From the NCBI GenBank assembly GCA_016704345.1, contig JADJAH010000038.1, positions 401,785-465,784 of the forward strand: a stretch of DNA of 64,000 nt. The letters run 5' to 3'. Below the pieces are notes generated by a model. The model did not search any database. It was not told the DNA's origin and saw only the letters and a list, made by a program, of their open reading frames with translations. The position numbers and the translations under genes are program-made. Positions within the stretch are counted from its first letter, which is position 1, and each line of letters opens with the position of its first letter. Positions 48,684-57,597 of this stretch are shown here, piece by piece. Source of the stretch: Ignavibacteria bacterium (GTDB lineage: Bacteria; Bacteroidota; Ignavibacteria; Tepidaquicellales; Tepidaquicellaceae).

Positions 48684-49637
48684 TCAGTTTATTTTCCATT
48701 TTATTTCTCTTGAAATCAGTTCGTTGTGTTTGTCCTTGCTTTCATTCTCATACAAGATCTTGTGTATGTTCAGGATGTCTCTGATGTTCTTCATCAAATA
48801 TGATTGTTCCGATGCAATCAGTTTCCTGAAGTACCGTTTCGCCTGATCGATTTTATTCTGCCGAATATTTGAAAGCACAATATCAAAATATCTCTGAGCA
48901 AAAATAATGTTGACCAGTTTACTGTATCTCTTATCAAGCACACCTGACATTGTCTTATAGAACTTCAGATCCTTTAGCAAATTTTTGTACATTGAATCTC
49001 CCTGCCACTGTCCGTTGCTGTGAACCCGGTATATGCTCATGTTCTTGTCTATGTATCTGATCTTGCCTTTTTGCGAAAGGAGGAGATAAGTTAACATGTC
49101 ACCGTAAGGCATTTGCTCGTACCATTCGGGGAGCGGAAGAATATTTCTCATCATTACTGTCGGTGTCATTACGGGATTGTATCCTCTCAGCAATGATTCA
49201 ACGGGAAGAACATCAGTGTTCTCAAGATAGACAGTTTCAAATTCATAGCCGGTATCTTCGTTTATCACAGTTGCCTTGTGATAACACATTACTGTGTCAG
49301 GTCTTGAATCAAGGAAGTCTGCCTGTGTCTGAAGCTTGTTCTCGTCAGTCCAGTAATCGTCTCCGTTCAGCAAAGCAAGATATTCGCCCGTGCACATTGG
49401 GTTAGTGGCAACATCCATTTCCATCATGCCGATATTTTTTTCGGGAAGATAGAGTTTGAACTTGTCGGGGAATTTCTCTTTGTAACCGAGAACTATCTCT
49501 CTTGTCTTGTCCGTTGAACAATCTTCGCCAAGAACTATGTCAAAATCAAAATCAGTCTTCTGCGAGAGCACACTGTCAAGACAGCGGGCGATATACTTCT
49601 CGTGATTGTACGCGGACATCCATACGGTAACTTTCAT
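48684..49637 (-). CDS. family 2 glycosyltransferase
   Basis: A 317-residue GT2 with VTVWMSAYNHEKYIARCLDS at the N-terminus, LGEDCSTDKTREI, and the metal motif in LALLNGDDYWTDENKLQ. MPYGDMLTYLLLSQKGKIRY corresponds to the acceptor side. The ~90-residue C-terminus is Lys-rich and amphipathic. The YNHEKY...LGEDCSTDKT pattern is common among capsule and O-antigen GT2 proteins annotated as WcaA-like. It is separated by 10 bases from the next gene, so clearly one operon. Donor unknown. Confidence 0.9.
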   Translation of the reverse strand: MKVTVWMSAYNHEKYIARCLDSVLSQKTDFDFDIVLGEDCSTDKTREIVLGYKEKFPDKFKLYLPEKNIGMMEMDVATNPMCTGEYLALLNGDDYWTDENKLQTQADFLDSRPDTVMCYHKATVINEDTGYEFETVYLENTDVLPVESLLRGYNPVMTPTVMMRNILPLPEWYEQMPYGDMLTYLLLSQKGKIRYIDKNMSIYRVHSNGQWQGDSMYKNLLKDLKFYKTMSGVLDKRYSKLVNIIFAQRYFDIVLSNIRQNKIDQAKRYFRKLIASEQSYLMKNIRDILNIHKILYENESKDKHNELISREIKWKIN

Positions 49638-49659
49638 TTCCGTAAAGATAATCTGCCTA

Positions 49660-50361
49660 TCACAAACTTTTAACTCCTATATACATGCCTCTTCCAAACA
49701 GTCCGTCCTTGTCAAAATGAACCTCAAGCCCCGCGTCAGTAAATGCTTTTCGGTATTCAGAGTCATCAAACAGCCCCAGCTCATGCTTCTCAGTAAAATG
49801 AACAACGCCATCGGGAGTTCCTGCAATGTAATGAATGTCAAGCACTGAAAGCCCATTCTCGATTTTGCTCGCGTACATCCATGTGATTTTTAGCTCCGGA
49901 GTGTCGTAATGATTTGCTGTAACCCGGTCTGTCCAGAAATTTTCTTTGCTGAACCACGGTTCGATGATCAGCAATCCTCCCGGATTAAGATGGTCAGACA
50001 TCGCTCTGACAGCCTTATTAAGATTCTCTTTTGCCTTCACATAGGCTATTGAACTGAAAAGGCAGGTAACCACATCATACTTTCTTCCCGCATCAAAGTC
50101 TGTCATATCGGCATGAATAAATCTAATGCCCGGACATCTTTGTGAAGCAATTTCCAAAAGCTCATTGTTAAGGTCAAGCCCTTCGCACTCATACTTGTCT
50201 CTTAGATGTTCAATATGCTTGCCTGTTCCGCAAGCAGTATCAAGCAATGATCGGGCATCGGGAGAGTACTGCTTTATGAACGCGTCAAGCTTGCCTGCTG
50301 CCAAAGTATAATCTTTAAAGTGATAGATCGCGTCGTAGAACTTAGATGATTTTGTGAACAA
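49660..50361 (-). CDS. class I SAM-dependent methyltransferase
   Basis: A 233-residue Rossmann methyltransferase. Motif I is LLDTACGTGKHIEHL (residues ~38-52), followed by the acidic end of beta2 in CEGLDLNNELL, IHADMTDF, and VVTCLFSSIAYV (motif IV region). NPGGLLIIEPWFS is the usual post-motif. The C-terminal part with LDIHYIAGTPDGVVHFTEKH is a beta insertion seen in sugar and small-molecule methyltransferases such as TylM1/DesVI types. It ends 2 bases from the FemAB-like gene. Probably methylates an amino sugar or another glycan precursor (inference). Confidence 0.87.
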   Translation of the reverse strand: MFTKSSKFYDAIYHFKDYTLAAGKLDAFIKQYSPDARSLLDTACGTGKHIEHLRDKYECEGLDLNNELLEIASQRCPGIRFIHADMTDFDAGRKYDVVTCLFSSIAYVKAKENLNKAVRAMSDHLNPGGLLIIEPWFSKENFWTDRVTANHYDTPELKITWMYASKIENGLSVLDIHYIAGTPDGVVHFTEKHELGLFDDSEYRKAFTDAGLEVHFDKDGLFGRGMYIGVKSL

Positions 50362-50362
50362 G

Positions 50363-51364
50363 TCAGTTGTGTTTATTTAATGACTTTGGATTTCTGTATG
50401 CAGGAAAATATTGTCCATTCATATCAGCACCTGCTTTGCTGCAAAGTACTTTGTATGCGGATTCATCGTAGATTTGAGTCAATGATTTGAAAGGCAAGCC
50501 ATAAGCTCCGTACCGCTTCTTTGAATGAGCAATGCTGTCGTCATCATTTGAACCCCCGCCGAGATTCATAATCGGAATTTTCTTTGATCTGAAATATTTT
50601 AGTCCGCACCATAAGAGAAGGGGAGTATTCTCCCTGCCTTCCGGGTGTGCAACATTGAACATGCAAAGCCCTTCATGCGGTGTATGTGCAAAAATGTAAA
50701 CGGAGTTGATCTCATCATTTTTCTCTGTTCCAACCATCATGACATTCTCCAGCGAACAAATATACTCGAGCGTTGCAATTGAGAAGTTATTTGCCGAAGA
50801 CATTTTATACTTGTCTAGAAAATCGTAATAATTCTGTTTGAAGAAATCGGTCAGGCGTGTGCGATCATACATAAATGAAGACTCATGCCTTCGGTAATCT
50901 TTTATTTGCCTGCGCCTGTTACTGTCAAGGGATTCAAAAATTTCTGTGAGACTCCGCTCCAGATCAATATAATAAATACTCGTCCGGCTTACAGCATCTT
51001 TCTCGTAATAGTAAGAAGTGTTCTCAAATGCGGGATTGATGCTGATGTATCCGCAAACATAACCCGACTGCTTTGCAAACTCTTTCCAGTGGTGAGGAAA
51101 ATCCGGGCAATCTGTATTCCCTGTAAATCCTGAAAATCCGTACGGAGTAACTATGTCTGTGCTTCCCTCAAATTGTCTTTCAGCAATGGGGCAAATTATC
51201 TTTGCATTTCCGTTTTCATATCTGTAGAGAAAAGTCTTGTGAGATGTTGTGAGATGCATCGCGTAGCAATTGTCCCATGAATGTGAGAAAGAATGTTTGA
51301 TATCCTTCACCGCTTCCGACCACTCGTCTTTTGACTCAAGCGGTATGAGAGTGTGAATGCTCAC
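50363..51364 (-). CDS. FemAB/BioF2-like acyltransferase
   Basis: A 333-residue protein with the double-GNAT FemAB-like layout. The N-terminal half is variable with SYYYEKDAVSRTSIYYIDLE. A DSNRRRQIKDYRR segment follows at ~150-165, the conserved Arg/Lys region of FemAB-like proteins. The C-terminal GNAT half has INSVYIFAHTPHEGLCMFNV, LLLWCGLKYFRSKKI and NLGGGSNDDDSI, the last two being hallmarks of this group in glycan loci. It presumably transfers an amino-acyl or acyl group onto a sugar. It overlaps the wbqC stop by four bases. Confidence 0.83.
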   Translation of the reverse strand: MSIHTLIPLESKDEWSEAVKDIKHSFSHSWDNCYAMHLTTSHKTFLYRYENGNAKIICPIAERQFEGSTDIVTPYGFSGFTGNTDCPDFPHHWKEFAKQSGYVCGYISINPAFENTSYYYEKDAVSRTSIYYIDLERSLTEIFESLDSNRRRQIKDYRRHESSFMYDRTRLTDFFKQNYYDFLDKYKMSSANNFSIATLEYICSLENVMMVGTEKNDEINSVYIFAHTPHEGLCMFNVAHPEGRENTPLLLWCGLKYFRSKKIPIMNLGGGSNDDDSIAHSKKRYGAYGLPFKSLTQIYDESAYKVLCSKAGADMNGQYFPAYRNPKSLNKHN

Positions 51365-52054
51365 TTCAGTGTGTAGCTTGAGATCATTTCAGAAACAGTG
51401 TCAGGAGAGTTGAACATCAGCACATCGATGATAGACAGCGAAGGGACAAACGGTTCTTTGAATTGCTTGTATTCCCTGATCTCCGGTTCAATGAATTTGA
51501 GTGTGATGCCTTGCTTGCTGAACGAATCTTTATTGTAAATATTCTCTCCGCCGGGAAGATTGATGTATGTGTCTGCATTTTCAGTGAGACAGATTCCAAT
51601 GATTTTTTCTTCACCCTTCAGATCGTTCATCCCTGAACTCTTTCCAAACTCTCTTCTAAGCCCTACATAATTACAGACTTCGAGTATGCTTTGAAACGCA
51701 ATATCAGATATCAGTTCGGAAGCAATATTGAGTGTGTTGCTGACAAGCTTGAAACAATCACTGTAGTAAGGAGCTCTTGAGTAACTCATGCGCAGCTTCT
51801 TCAGAATATCTTCCTTCCACCCTTCTTGTTTCAAGACTCTTGTTTCATTGATCTTCCTGTTCTGACTCGCATCAATTATCGGCACTGAAAGATAAGCCGG
51901 CGCGCCGTTGATAAGAATTCTGTTCCTGTTTATCCAGCCTCCGGTGATGTAATTTACATCTTCAAGCGAGATGAATTTATCAGATGCATGAATGAGCTGA
52001 AAGTAGCCGATGTATGGGAAGAAGTACGGCTGGTTGATAGAAAGTTTTTCTCAA
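51361..52054 (-). CDS. WbqC-family protein (5' end disturbed)
   Basis: The WbqC family occurs in O-antigen and capsule clusters; its biochemical role is still poorly defined. The clear reading frame contains NQPYFFPYIGYFQLIHASDK just upstream of the first possible in-frame GTG (51885). It then runs VGLRREFGKSSGMNDLKGEE, LPGGENIYNKDSF, and PEIREYKQFKEPFVPSLSII and SIIDVLMFN. No start codon exists in that frame before a TGA. Removing one base from the five-T run at 52045-52049 makes a TTG at 52054 read MRKLSINQPYFFPYIGY, the normal beginning of the family, giving ~230 residues. So it is probably intact, with an indel near its start. Confidence 0.8.
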
Positions 52055-52116
52055 TTTCAAATGATATGATGATAGTCAGTGTGAAACAAAACTGTAAAAC
52101 TTCCAAAACAGCTCAA

Positions 52117-52920
52117 TCAATCGTCATGAATCTTATCAAACTTATTGACACAATATTCATAAATCATATAGTCTAGTTTGTTCAATTTCTTATCGTCGAT
52201 CAAATCCCTTTGAGAGTCTTTTTGTGAAATGTTCTCCTTCTTTACTATAAACGTACGTTTCCCACTAAGTTTTGCTAATTTGTCAACAGATTCTTGCATC
52301 CTTTCCAAGATCCCTATGAAGAAATATCGGTCTATTACTTCTCGATAATTTTCTTCAGTGCAAGGAAACAGTGTTGACAAAAAATTTGGCATCGTTTCCA
52401 AAAAATCAATCAATCCTAAATTGGGGATTCCACCTTTTTGCCTCTCAAAATAATAGAGGGATATTTGAAATCCTAAAGGTTCTCTCACAAATGTGAACAA
52501 TCTGATTCCTGATTCTGCTTTTAGTAATTCCGGATATCTCTGGCCAAGAAAACCATTGTAATGAAAATGACTTGTTATACATATATCACTAGTCAAACTT
52601 CCATTGAATTTAAATTTTGAAAGTCTATTTACATCATCTCCCACAAGAATATGATCGAATTGAAGACTAAACCACTTATCAAGTTCCTTAACTAAAGAAC
52701 TGCCTCCACATTTTATCAAATGATGAAATATATAGGCTGGATTCTTCTTAAGATAATCTCGAGGCTTTGTGATTGTACTTGTGGGTAATTTGGCAATACT
52801 TTTAATCAAAAAGACATTGTAAGAAAAGCATTGATACTTGCCTACTACTCTCTTTAAATCAAAACTAACTCTGCCAAATGCAAACCTAAGTGTTTGCTTA
52901 TCTTGTGCTATTTCATTCAT
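52117..52920 (-). CDS. sulfotransferase family 2-like protein
   Basis: A 267-residue PAPS-dependent sulfotransferase candidate. The 5'-phosphosulfate loop is IFHHLIKCGGSSLVKEL (residues ~64-80, compare IPKTGGTS). The 3'-phosphate motif is LFTFVREPLGFQISLYYFER (~140-160), with CITSHFHYNGFLG between them carrying a possible catalytic His. The C-terminus (IYEYCVNKFDKIHDD) resembles that of the second, partial sulfotransferase at the right edge. With cysC/cysD/cysN upstream in the same locus, PAPS supply and use are encoded together. Likely role: sulfating the surface glycan. Confidence 0.85.
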   Translation of the reverse strand: MNEIAQDKQTLRFAFGRVSFDLKRVVGKYQCFSYNVFLIKSIAKLPTSTITKPRDYLKKNPAYIFHHLIKCGGSSLVKELDKWFSLQFDHILVGDDVNRLSKFKFNGSLTSDICITSHFHYNGFLGQRYPELLKAESGIRLFTFVREPLGFQISLYYFERQKGGIPNLGLIDFLETMPNFLSTLFPCTEENYREVIDRYFFIGILERMQESVDKLAKLSGKRTFIVKKENISQKDSQRDLIDDKKLNKLDYMIYEYCVNKFDKIHDD

Positions 52921-52925
52921 TGGTG

Positions 52926-53531
52926 TTAACTGATCATTGGTTTGAGACCGAGATCAACATATTGAAAATAGTAATAAGCCAGAGCATTTACTGTTTCTAC
53001 TTCGTTGTGTTCAAGTGACTTAAAGGTAAAAAAGCACATGCTGCTTGATTTCAGAATATTGCTAAGATTGTAAAAGATTTTAACTATATTTTTCTTAGCA
53101 AAATCATAAGAGAAGTCGTCTAGTCCAGAAACAGTGAATACACAGTCAAATGATTCCACCATACTTTCAGTGATAATGGTCTCGGAATTGGAGCATCTTA
53201 GATTGTGTCGTGAAAATGTCTCAGCGAGGAGTCTTGAATCAGAAAGAACAAAAACCTCATAATCTTCAGATAGGTGCTTGAACAATTTATCCGGGAGATC
53301 TCCGATTGACAATATTCTTCTGCCCATCGGTATATTTGACCTGATCAGACAGTTTACTAATATTGATTGATACTCTTCAATTGAAAATTCTACAAATGGT
53401 TTTGCATCATCATGTCCTGGAAGTTTATATCCTAATTCTGCAATAAATTTTGGTTGAAAATTTTTTGAATAAGTGAAATTACAGAAATCTCCTGGCAGAA
53501 TCTTTGCCCATTTATTCACTGGTTTAGACAT
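52926..53531 (-). CDS. putative methyltransferase-like Rossmann protein
   Basis: A 201-residue protein without a strong family match by eye. RRILSIGDLPDKLFKHLSED (residues ~70-90) followed by VFVLSDSRLLAET resembles a weak motif I and beta2 of SAM-dependent methyltransferases. SFDCVFTVSGLDDFSYDF resembles motif IV. The canonical GxGxG is degraded to IGDLP, so SAM binding is uncertain. It is 5 bases upstream of the sulfotransferase and downstream of cysN, hence in the sulfation sub-operon. A role in glycan modification is inferred from position only. Confidence 0.6.
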   Translation of the reverse strand: MSKPVNKWAKILPGDFCNFTYSKNFQPKFIAELGYKLPGHDDAKPFVEFSIEEYQSILVNCLIRSNIPMGRRILSIGDLPDKLFKHLSEDYEVFVLSDSRLLAETFSRHNLRCSNSETIITESMVESFDCVFTVSGLDDFSYDFAKKNIVKIFYNLSNILKSSSMCFFTFKSLEHNEVETVNALAYYYFQYVDLGLKPMIS

Positions 53532-53573
53532 TTCTTCTAATTTCTGAGGTTGTTTTGTAATTATATGTGCTTT

Positions 53574-54833
53574 TCAAATTATCATCCCCGCAGCAACAGT
53601 CTCCTTAGTCCCTTCATCAATCAAAATAAGGCTTCCCGTGTTTCGGTTCCGCGAATAGCTGTCGTAGAATAGGGGATTGGTCACACGCAAATTTACTCTT
53701 GCAATGTCATTCATTCTGATGTCCTTGTCATCTTCCATTCTGTGGAGAGTGTTTATGTCAATCTTGTATGTTACTTCCTTTATTATTGCCCTGGCATCTT
53801 TTGTTGTATGCATTAGCAAATATTTTGCTCTCGGATTCATTGGTTCCCGGTTCAGCCAGCAGATTATAACGTCAATGTCCTGTCCGATCTTCGGCTGATT
53901 ATGAACTCTTACTATCATATCGCCACGGCTGATGTCAATGTCATCTTCAAGATTTATGGTTACCGACATCGGCGCAAATGCTTCTTCTACTTCACCTTCA
54001 TACGTTACAATGGACTTTATCCTTGAAGTTAATCCTGACGGCAAAACTACTACTTCATCTCCGGGTTTGTAAATGCCGCTGGCAATTCTGCCGGCATAAC
54101 CCCGATAATCGTGATGCTGATCAGACTGCGGCCTTATCACATACTGAACCGGGAATCTGCAGTCAATGTGATTGTTGTCACTACCGATGTGAATGTTCTC
54201 CAGAAGGTAAAGCAGCGTAGGTCCTTCATACCATTCCATGTGCTTCGATCTGTCAACAACATTGTCTCCCAACAATGCACTCATTGGCAGAAAGTGAATG
54301 TCCTTCACCTCAAGCTTAGCGGCAAAACTCCGGTAGTCCTGAACTATCTTGTCGTAAGCTTCCTGTGAAAAATCTACAAGGTCCATCTTGTTAACACAAA
54401 GAACAATATGGTTTATCTTAAGAAGTGACGCAATGAGCGAATGCCTGCATGTCTGTTCCACCACACCGTTGCGGGCATCAACCAGAATCAGAGCCAGGTT
54501 GGATGTTGAAGCGCCTGTAACCATATTGCGGGTGTATTGAATATGTCCGGGCGTATCGGCAATGATGAATTTTCTCTTCGGTGTCGTAAAGTATCTGTAT
54601 GCAACGTCAATTGTAATGCTCTGTTCTCTTTCTGCTCGCAGTCCGTCAGTCAAAAGCGAAAGGTCAACATATTCCAGTCCCTTATGTATGCTTGATTTTT
54701 TTACATGCTCAAGCTGATCTTCAAAAATAGATTTTGAATCATAAAGCAATCTTCCAATGAGTGTGCTCTTTCCGTCATCAACGCTTCCTGCAGTGGTGAA
54801 TCTCAGCAGTTCGTTTGCATTGTAATCAATCAT
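53574..54833 (-). CDS. cysN: sulfate adenylyltransferase subunit 1 (GTPase)
   Basis: GTP-hydrolysing partner of CysD in ATP sulfurylase, which makes APS from ATP and sulfate. The 419 residues carry the G1 loop TAGSVDDGKSTLIGRLLYDS, RAEREQSITIDVAYRYF (switch), DTPGHIQYTRNMVTGAS (G3) and VNKMDLVDF (G4), then EF-Tu-like beta barrels. Length is normal for a stand-alone CysN without fused APS kinase. Unusually it is separated from cysD by the aminotransferase and acetyltransferase genes rather than lying next to it. Confidence 0.95.
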   Translation of the reverse strand: MIDYNANELLRFTTAGSVDDGKSTLIGRLLYDSKSIFEDQLEHVKKSSIHKGLEYVDLSLLTDGLRAEREQSITIDVAYRYFTTPKRKFIIADTPGHIQYTRNMVTGASTSNLALILVDARNGVVEQTCRHSLIASLLKINHIVLCVNKMDLVDFSQEAYDKIVQDYRSFAAKLEVKDIHFLPMSALLGDNVVDRSKHMEWYEGPTLLYLLENIHIGSDNNHIDCRFPVQYVIRPQSDQHHDYRGYAGRIASGIYKPGDEVVVLPSGLTSRIKSIVTYEGEVEEAFAPMSVTINLEDDIDISRGDMIVRVHNQPKIGQDIDVIICWLNREPMNPRAKYLLMHTTKDARAIIKEVTYKIDINTLHRMEDDKDIRMNDIARVNLRVTNPLFYDSYSRNRNTGSLILIDEGTKETVAAGMII

Positions 54834-54880
54834 GTTTGACTTTTTTTATATGCCACTTAATTCTGACTTCCCCGAGGGGT

Positions 54881-55471
54881 TTATTTTCCTGTTACCAGAC
54901 TGCTTGCTTTTACGAAGCTGTTTTCCGGTATAGTTATATACTCTTTGGTAACAGTTCCGCTTCCAACGAATGATCTTTTTCCAACCTGAACTCCTCCGTT
55001 GATTATCGCACCCGTAGAAATATGACAATCATCACCAATCACTGCATCGTGCTCTATCAATGCTTTGGAGTTGATGATACAGTTATTCCCGATCACTGCA
55101 TCTGCATTTATTATCGAGTGATGCATTACAACAGTGCCTTGTCCGATCTTTGAATGACTTGAAACAACAGCAAATGGTGAAATGACTGTTGCTATTCTTG
55201 CTCCCAAAGAAACAAGCTGATCGTAGATCCTGATTCTTGTTTCGCATGATCTGATGAAGCCGACTGTGATCAAAAAACTCGTTTCATCATTCACAAATGA
55301 AGGAATGTCATCATCACTTCCAATTATTTCTGTGCTAAGAACACAATTGCCAATCTTCTCTTTCATATCAAGGATTCCCAAAATGTCAAACGATTCAATT
55401 CTGTAAATCACATCAAGACATGACTTGCAATGTCCGCCTCCTCCTATCAGAATAAGCCTTTCCTTTTTCAT
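54881..55471 (-). CDS. PglD/NeuD-type sugar O/N-acetyltransferase
   Basis: A 196-residue left-handed beta-helix acetyltransferase. The N-terminal sugar-nucleotide-binding Rossmann part starts RLILIGGGGHCKSCLDVI. The hexapeptide repeats run from ~residue 100 (SHSKIGQGTVVMHHSIINAD ... GAIINGGVQVGKRSFVGSG) with HH and EHD residues as the active-site base. The family acts on UDP-4-amino-sugars (PglD, bacillosamine) or on sialic-acid-like sugars (NeuD). Its ATG overlaps the stop of the LegC-type aminotransferase, the normal pairing for making a 4-acetamido-4,6-dideoxy sugar. Confidence 0.9.
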   Translation of the reverse strand: MKKERLILIGGGGHCKSCLDVIYRIESFDILGILDMKEKIGNCVLSTEIIGSDDDIPSFVNDETSFLITVGFIRSCETRIRIYDQLVSLGARIATVISPFAVVSSHSKIGQGTVVMHHSIINADAVIGNNCIINSKALIEHDAVIGDDCHISTGAIINGGVQVGKRSFVGSGTVTKEYITIPENSFVKASSLVTGK

Positions 55472-56613
55472 CAGAGTCTCGGACTGCTCGGAATACTGAC
55501 TATTCTGTCTTCAAGCCATTGTGCTCCCTCAAGATCCATTTTTTCACACTCCGAGTACATAGTAAGTTTGTTCAGAAGATTCCATGCCGGTCGTGTCATT
55601 ACACCATTGTCATTTGAATATTGCAGAAAGCTGTCACGGCTCTTACGGTCTTTCAGCAAAATGATGTTGAGCCAGTAATTCGAGAAGCAGTTTTCACCTT
55701 CGGTATAGAAATCAATATCTGTATTCTCAAAAAATTCTCTGTACTGTTCTGCCAGTTCACGCTTGCTCTTAATTACAGATTCAAGTATTTCCATTTGCGC
55801 AACTCCGATTGCGGCGCTGATATTTGACATTCTGTAATTGTATCCTACTTCATCATGCACAAACTCCCAGCGGTGCGGTACCTTAGCTGTTGTCGTAATG
55901 TGCCTTGCCCTGATGGCAGCATCTTCATCGTCAGTAATTATCATTCCCCCGCCGCCGGTCGTGATAGTCTTGTTTCCGTTGAAACTCAGGATACCCATTT
56001 TCCCGAATGTGCCGGTATGCTTGTCCTTGTATCTGCTTCCTACTGATTCTGCGGCATCCTCAATAACCGTAATATTGAATTCATCAGCAAGCAGTTTCAG
56101 TTCATCAATTTCAACGGGATGTCCGAAAGTATGCATTGCAATAACGGCCATGATCCTTCTTCCGCTGCTAATATTATAGCAATATCCGTCGTTTCTTATC
56201 TCGGTTTTGGTTTCAAGAAAATTACGGAGTTTGGCTATATCAATACCAAGCGTCTTTACATTGTTGTCAACAAATACAGGATGTGCATGACAATATGCAA
56301 CTGCATTGGCTGTTGCAACAAATGTAAGAGCAGGTATTAAGACCTCATCATCTTTTTTGACTCCGGCAATTATCAAGGCGGAATGCAACGCAACCGTTCC
56401 ATTGGATGTTGCAATGGCGAACTTTGCTCCCGTGTATTCCTGGACTTTGATCTCAAATTCTCTTACAAATTTTCCCACATAAGAAACGTATGTGGAATCA
56501 ATGCACTCGTTAAGATATTTTTTCTCGTTACCGGCAAATACCGGCTCGTGCAAAGGAATGAAATCTTTGTGCCCGAATTGCTTCTTTATAAATTCGATCG
56601 TTTCTCGGTGCAT
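55471..56613 (-). CDS. LegC-family PLP sugar aminotransferase
   Basis: DegT/DnrJ/EryC1/StrS-fold aminotransferase of 380 residues that converts a nucleotide 4-keto-6-deoxy sugar to the 4-amino sugar. The start FIPLHEPVFAGNEKKYLNEC and YVGKFVREFE match the LegC branch. ATSNGTVALHSALIIAGV binds the PLP phosphate, VIEDAAESVGSRYKDKHTG holds the Asp, and SFNGNKTITTGGGGMI carries the PLP Lys. Coupled to the acetyltransferase (overlap of one base), it should supply a bacillosamine- or legionaminate-type precursor. A 75-bp gap separates it from cysD. Confidence 0.92.
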   Translation of the reverse strand: MHRETIEFIKKQFGHKDFIPLHEPVFAGNEKKYLNECIDSTYVSYVGKFVREFEIKVQEYTGAKFAIATSNGTVALHSALIIAGVKKDDEVLIPALTFVATANAVAYCHAHPVFVDNNVKTLGIDIAKLRNFLETKTEIRNDGYCYNISSGRRIMAVIAMHTFGHPVEIDELKLLADEFNITVIEDAAESVGSRYKDKHTGTFGKMGILSFNGNKTITTGGGGMIITDDEDAAIRARHITTTAKVPHRWEFVHDEVGYNYRMSNISAAIGVAQMEILESVIKSKRELAEQYREFFENTDIDFYTEGENCFSNYWLNIILLKDRKSRDSFLQYSNDNGVMTRPAWNLLNKLTMYSECEKMDLEGAQWLEDRIVSIPSSPRL

Positions 56614-56688
56614 TCTTTTCTTTACTTGGGGATGGTTATCAAAATTGTGAGCAAAAAATTTGAATGCCTTTTCAACTGATGAACAGCA

Positions 56689-57594
56689 TTAGAAATAACC
56701 TTCCTTCTTTCTGTCTTCCATTGCTGAGTCTGATCTCTTGTCATCAGCTCTTGTTCCTCTTTCTGTCTGCCTTGAAGCTGCAACTTCGAGAATCACTTCA
56801 TCCAGAGTCATTGCTTCCGAAAATACGGCTCCGGTGCAGGTTATGTCTCCGATAGTTCTGAATCTGATTCTCATCATCTCCGGAATTTCTGTTTCTCTAA
56901 GCTTCATAAAGTCGTAGAATGCAAGCACTGAACCGTCACGTTTGAAACAAAGTCTGTCATGGGAAAAATATAGACTCGGAAGTTTTATTTTCTCCATGTG
57001 AATATATTGCCAAACATCCATCTCCGTCCAGTTGCTAATAGGAAACACCCTGAAGTGTTCGCCGGGGTTTTTTTTTCCGTTGAAAATATTCCAAAGTTCC
57101 GGACGTTGATTCTTGGGATCCCATTGACCGAATTCATCGCGATGCGAAAAGAACCTTTCTTTTGCACTAGCCTTTTCTTCGTCCCTTCTTGCACCACCCA
57201 TAGCAGCATCGATCTTGTGTTCCTCCAATGAATCAAGCAAAGTGACTGTCTGCAGCATATTTCTGCTTGCATTGTATCCCGTTTCTTCCTTCACGCGGCC
57301 GCTGTCAATAGAGTCCTGGACTTTGCCGACAATAAGTCTTACACCAAGTTCCGCAACGAGTTCATCTCTGAATGTCAAAGTGTCTTCGAAATTGTGTCCT
57401 GTATCAATATGAATTAAAGGATACGGAATTTTTGCAGGGTAGAATGCCTTCCGCGATAGGTGAGCCAGCACTATAGAATCCTTGCCTCCTGAAAAAAGAA
57501 GAGCCGGTCGTTCAAATTGTGCCGCCACTTCTCTGATCACATAAATTGATTCAGCCTCAAGCTCCCGGAGATAATTTAGATTGTATGTTTCCAT
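56689..57594 (-). CDS. cysD: sulfate adenylyltransferase subunit 2
   Basis: Catalytic PP-loop subunit of ATP sulfurylase, 301 residues. LLFSGGKDSIVLAHLSRKAF holds the SGGKDS loop, HIDTGHNFEDTLTFRDELV follows, then AMGGARRDEEKASAKERFFS and FPISNWTEMDVWQYI. The C-terminus (TERGTRADDKRSDSAMEDRK) is the conserved tail. It lies 3 bases downstream of cysC; cysN is 1.9 kb further on. In the absence of a PAPS reductase gene here, it most likely feeds PAPS synthesis for sulfotransferases (inference). Confidence 0.96.
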   Translation of the reverse strand: METYNLNYLRELEAESIYVIREVAAQFERPALLFSGGKDSIVLAHLSRKAFYPAKIPYPLIHIDTGHNFEDTLTFRDELVAELGVRLIVGKVQDSIDSGRVKEETGYNASRNMLQTVTLLDSLEEHKIDAAMGGARRDEEKASAKERFFSHRDEFGQWDPKNQRPELWNIFNGKKNPGEHFRVFPISNWTEMDVWQYIHMEKIKLPSLYFSHDRLCFKRDGSVLAFYDFMKLRETEIPEMMRIRFRTIGDITCTGAVFSEAMTLDEVILEVAASRQTERGTRADDKRSDSAMEDRKKEGYF

Positions 57595-57597
57595 CTT

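Noticed and set aside
51988..52176. 62-residue plus-strand gene
   Set aside because: It is antisense to the 5' end of wbqC, whose protein sequence is clearly conserved on the other strand.
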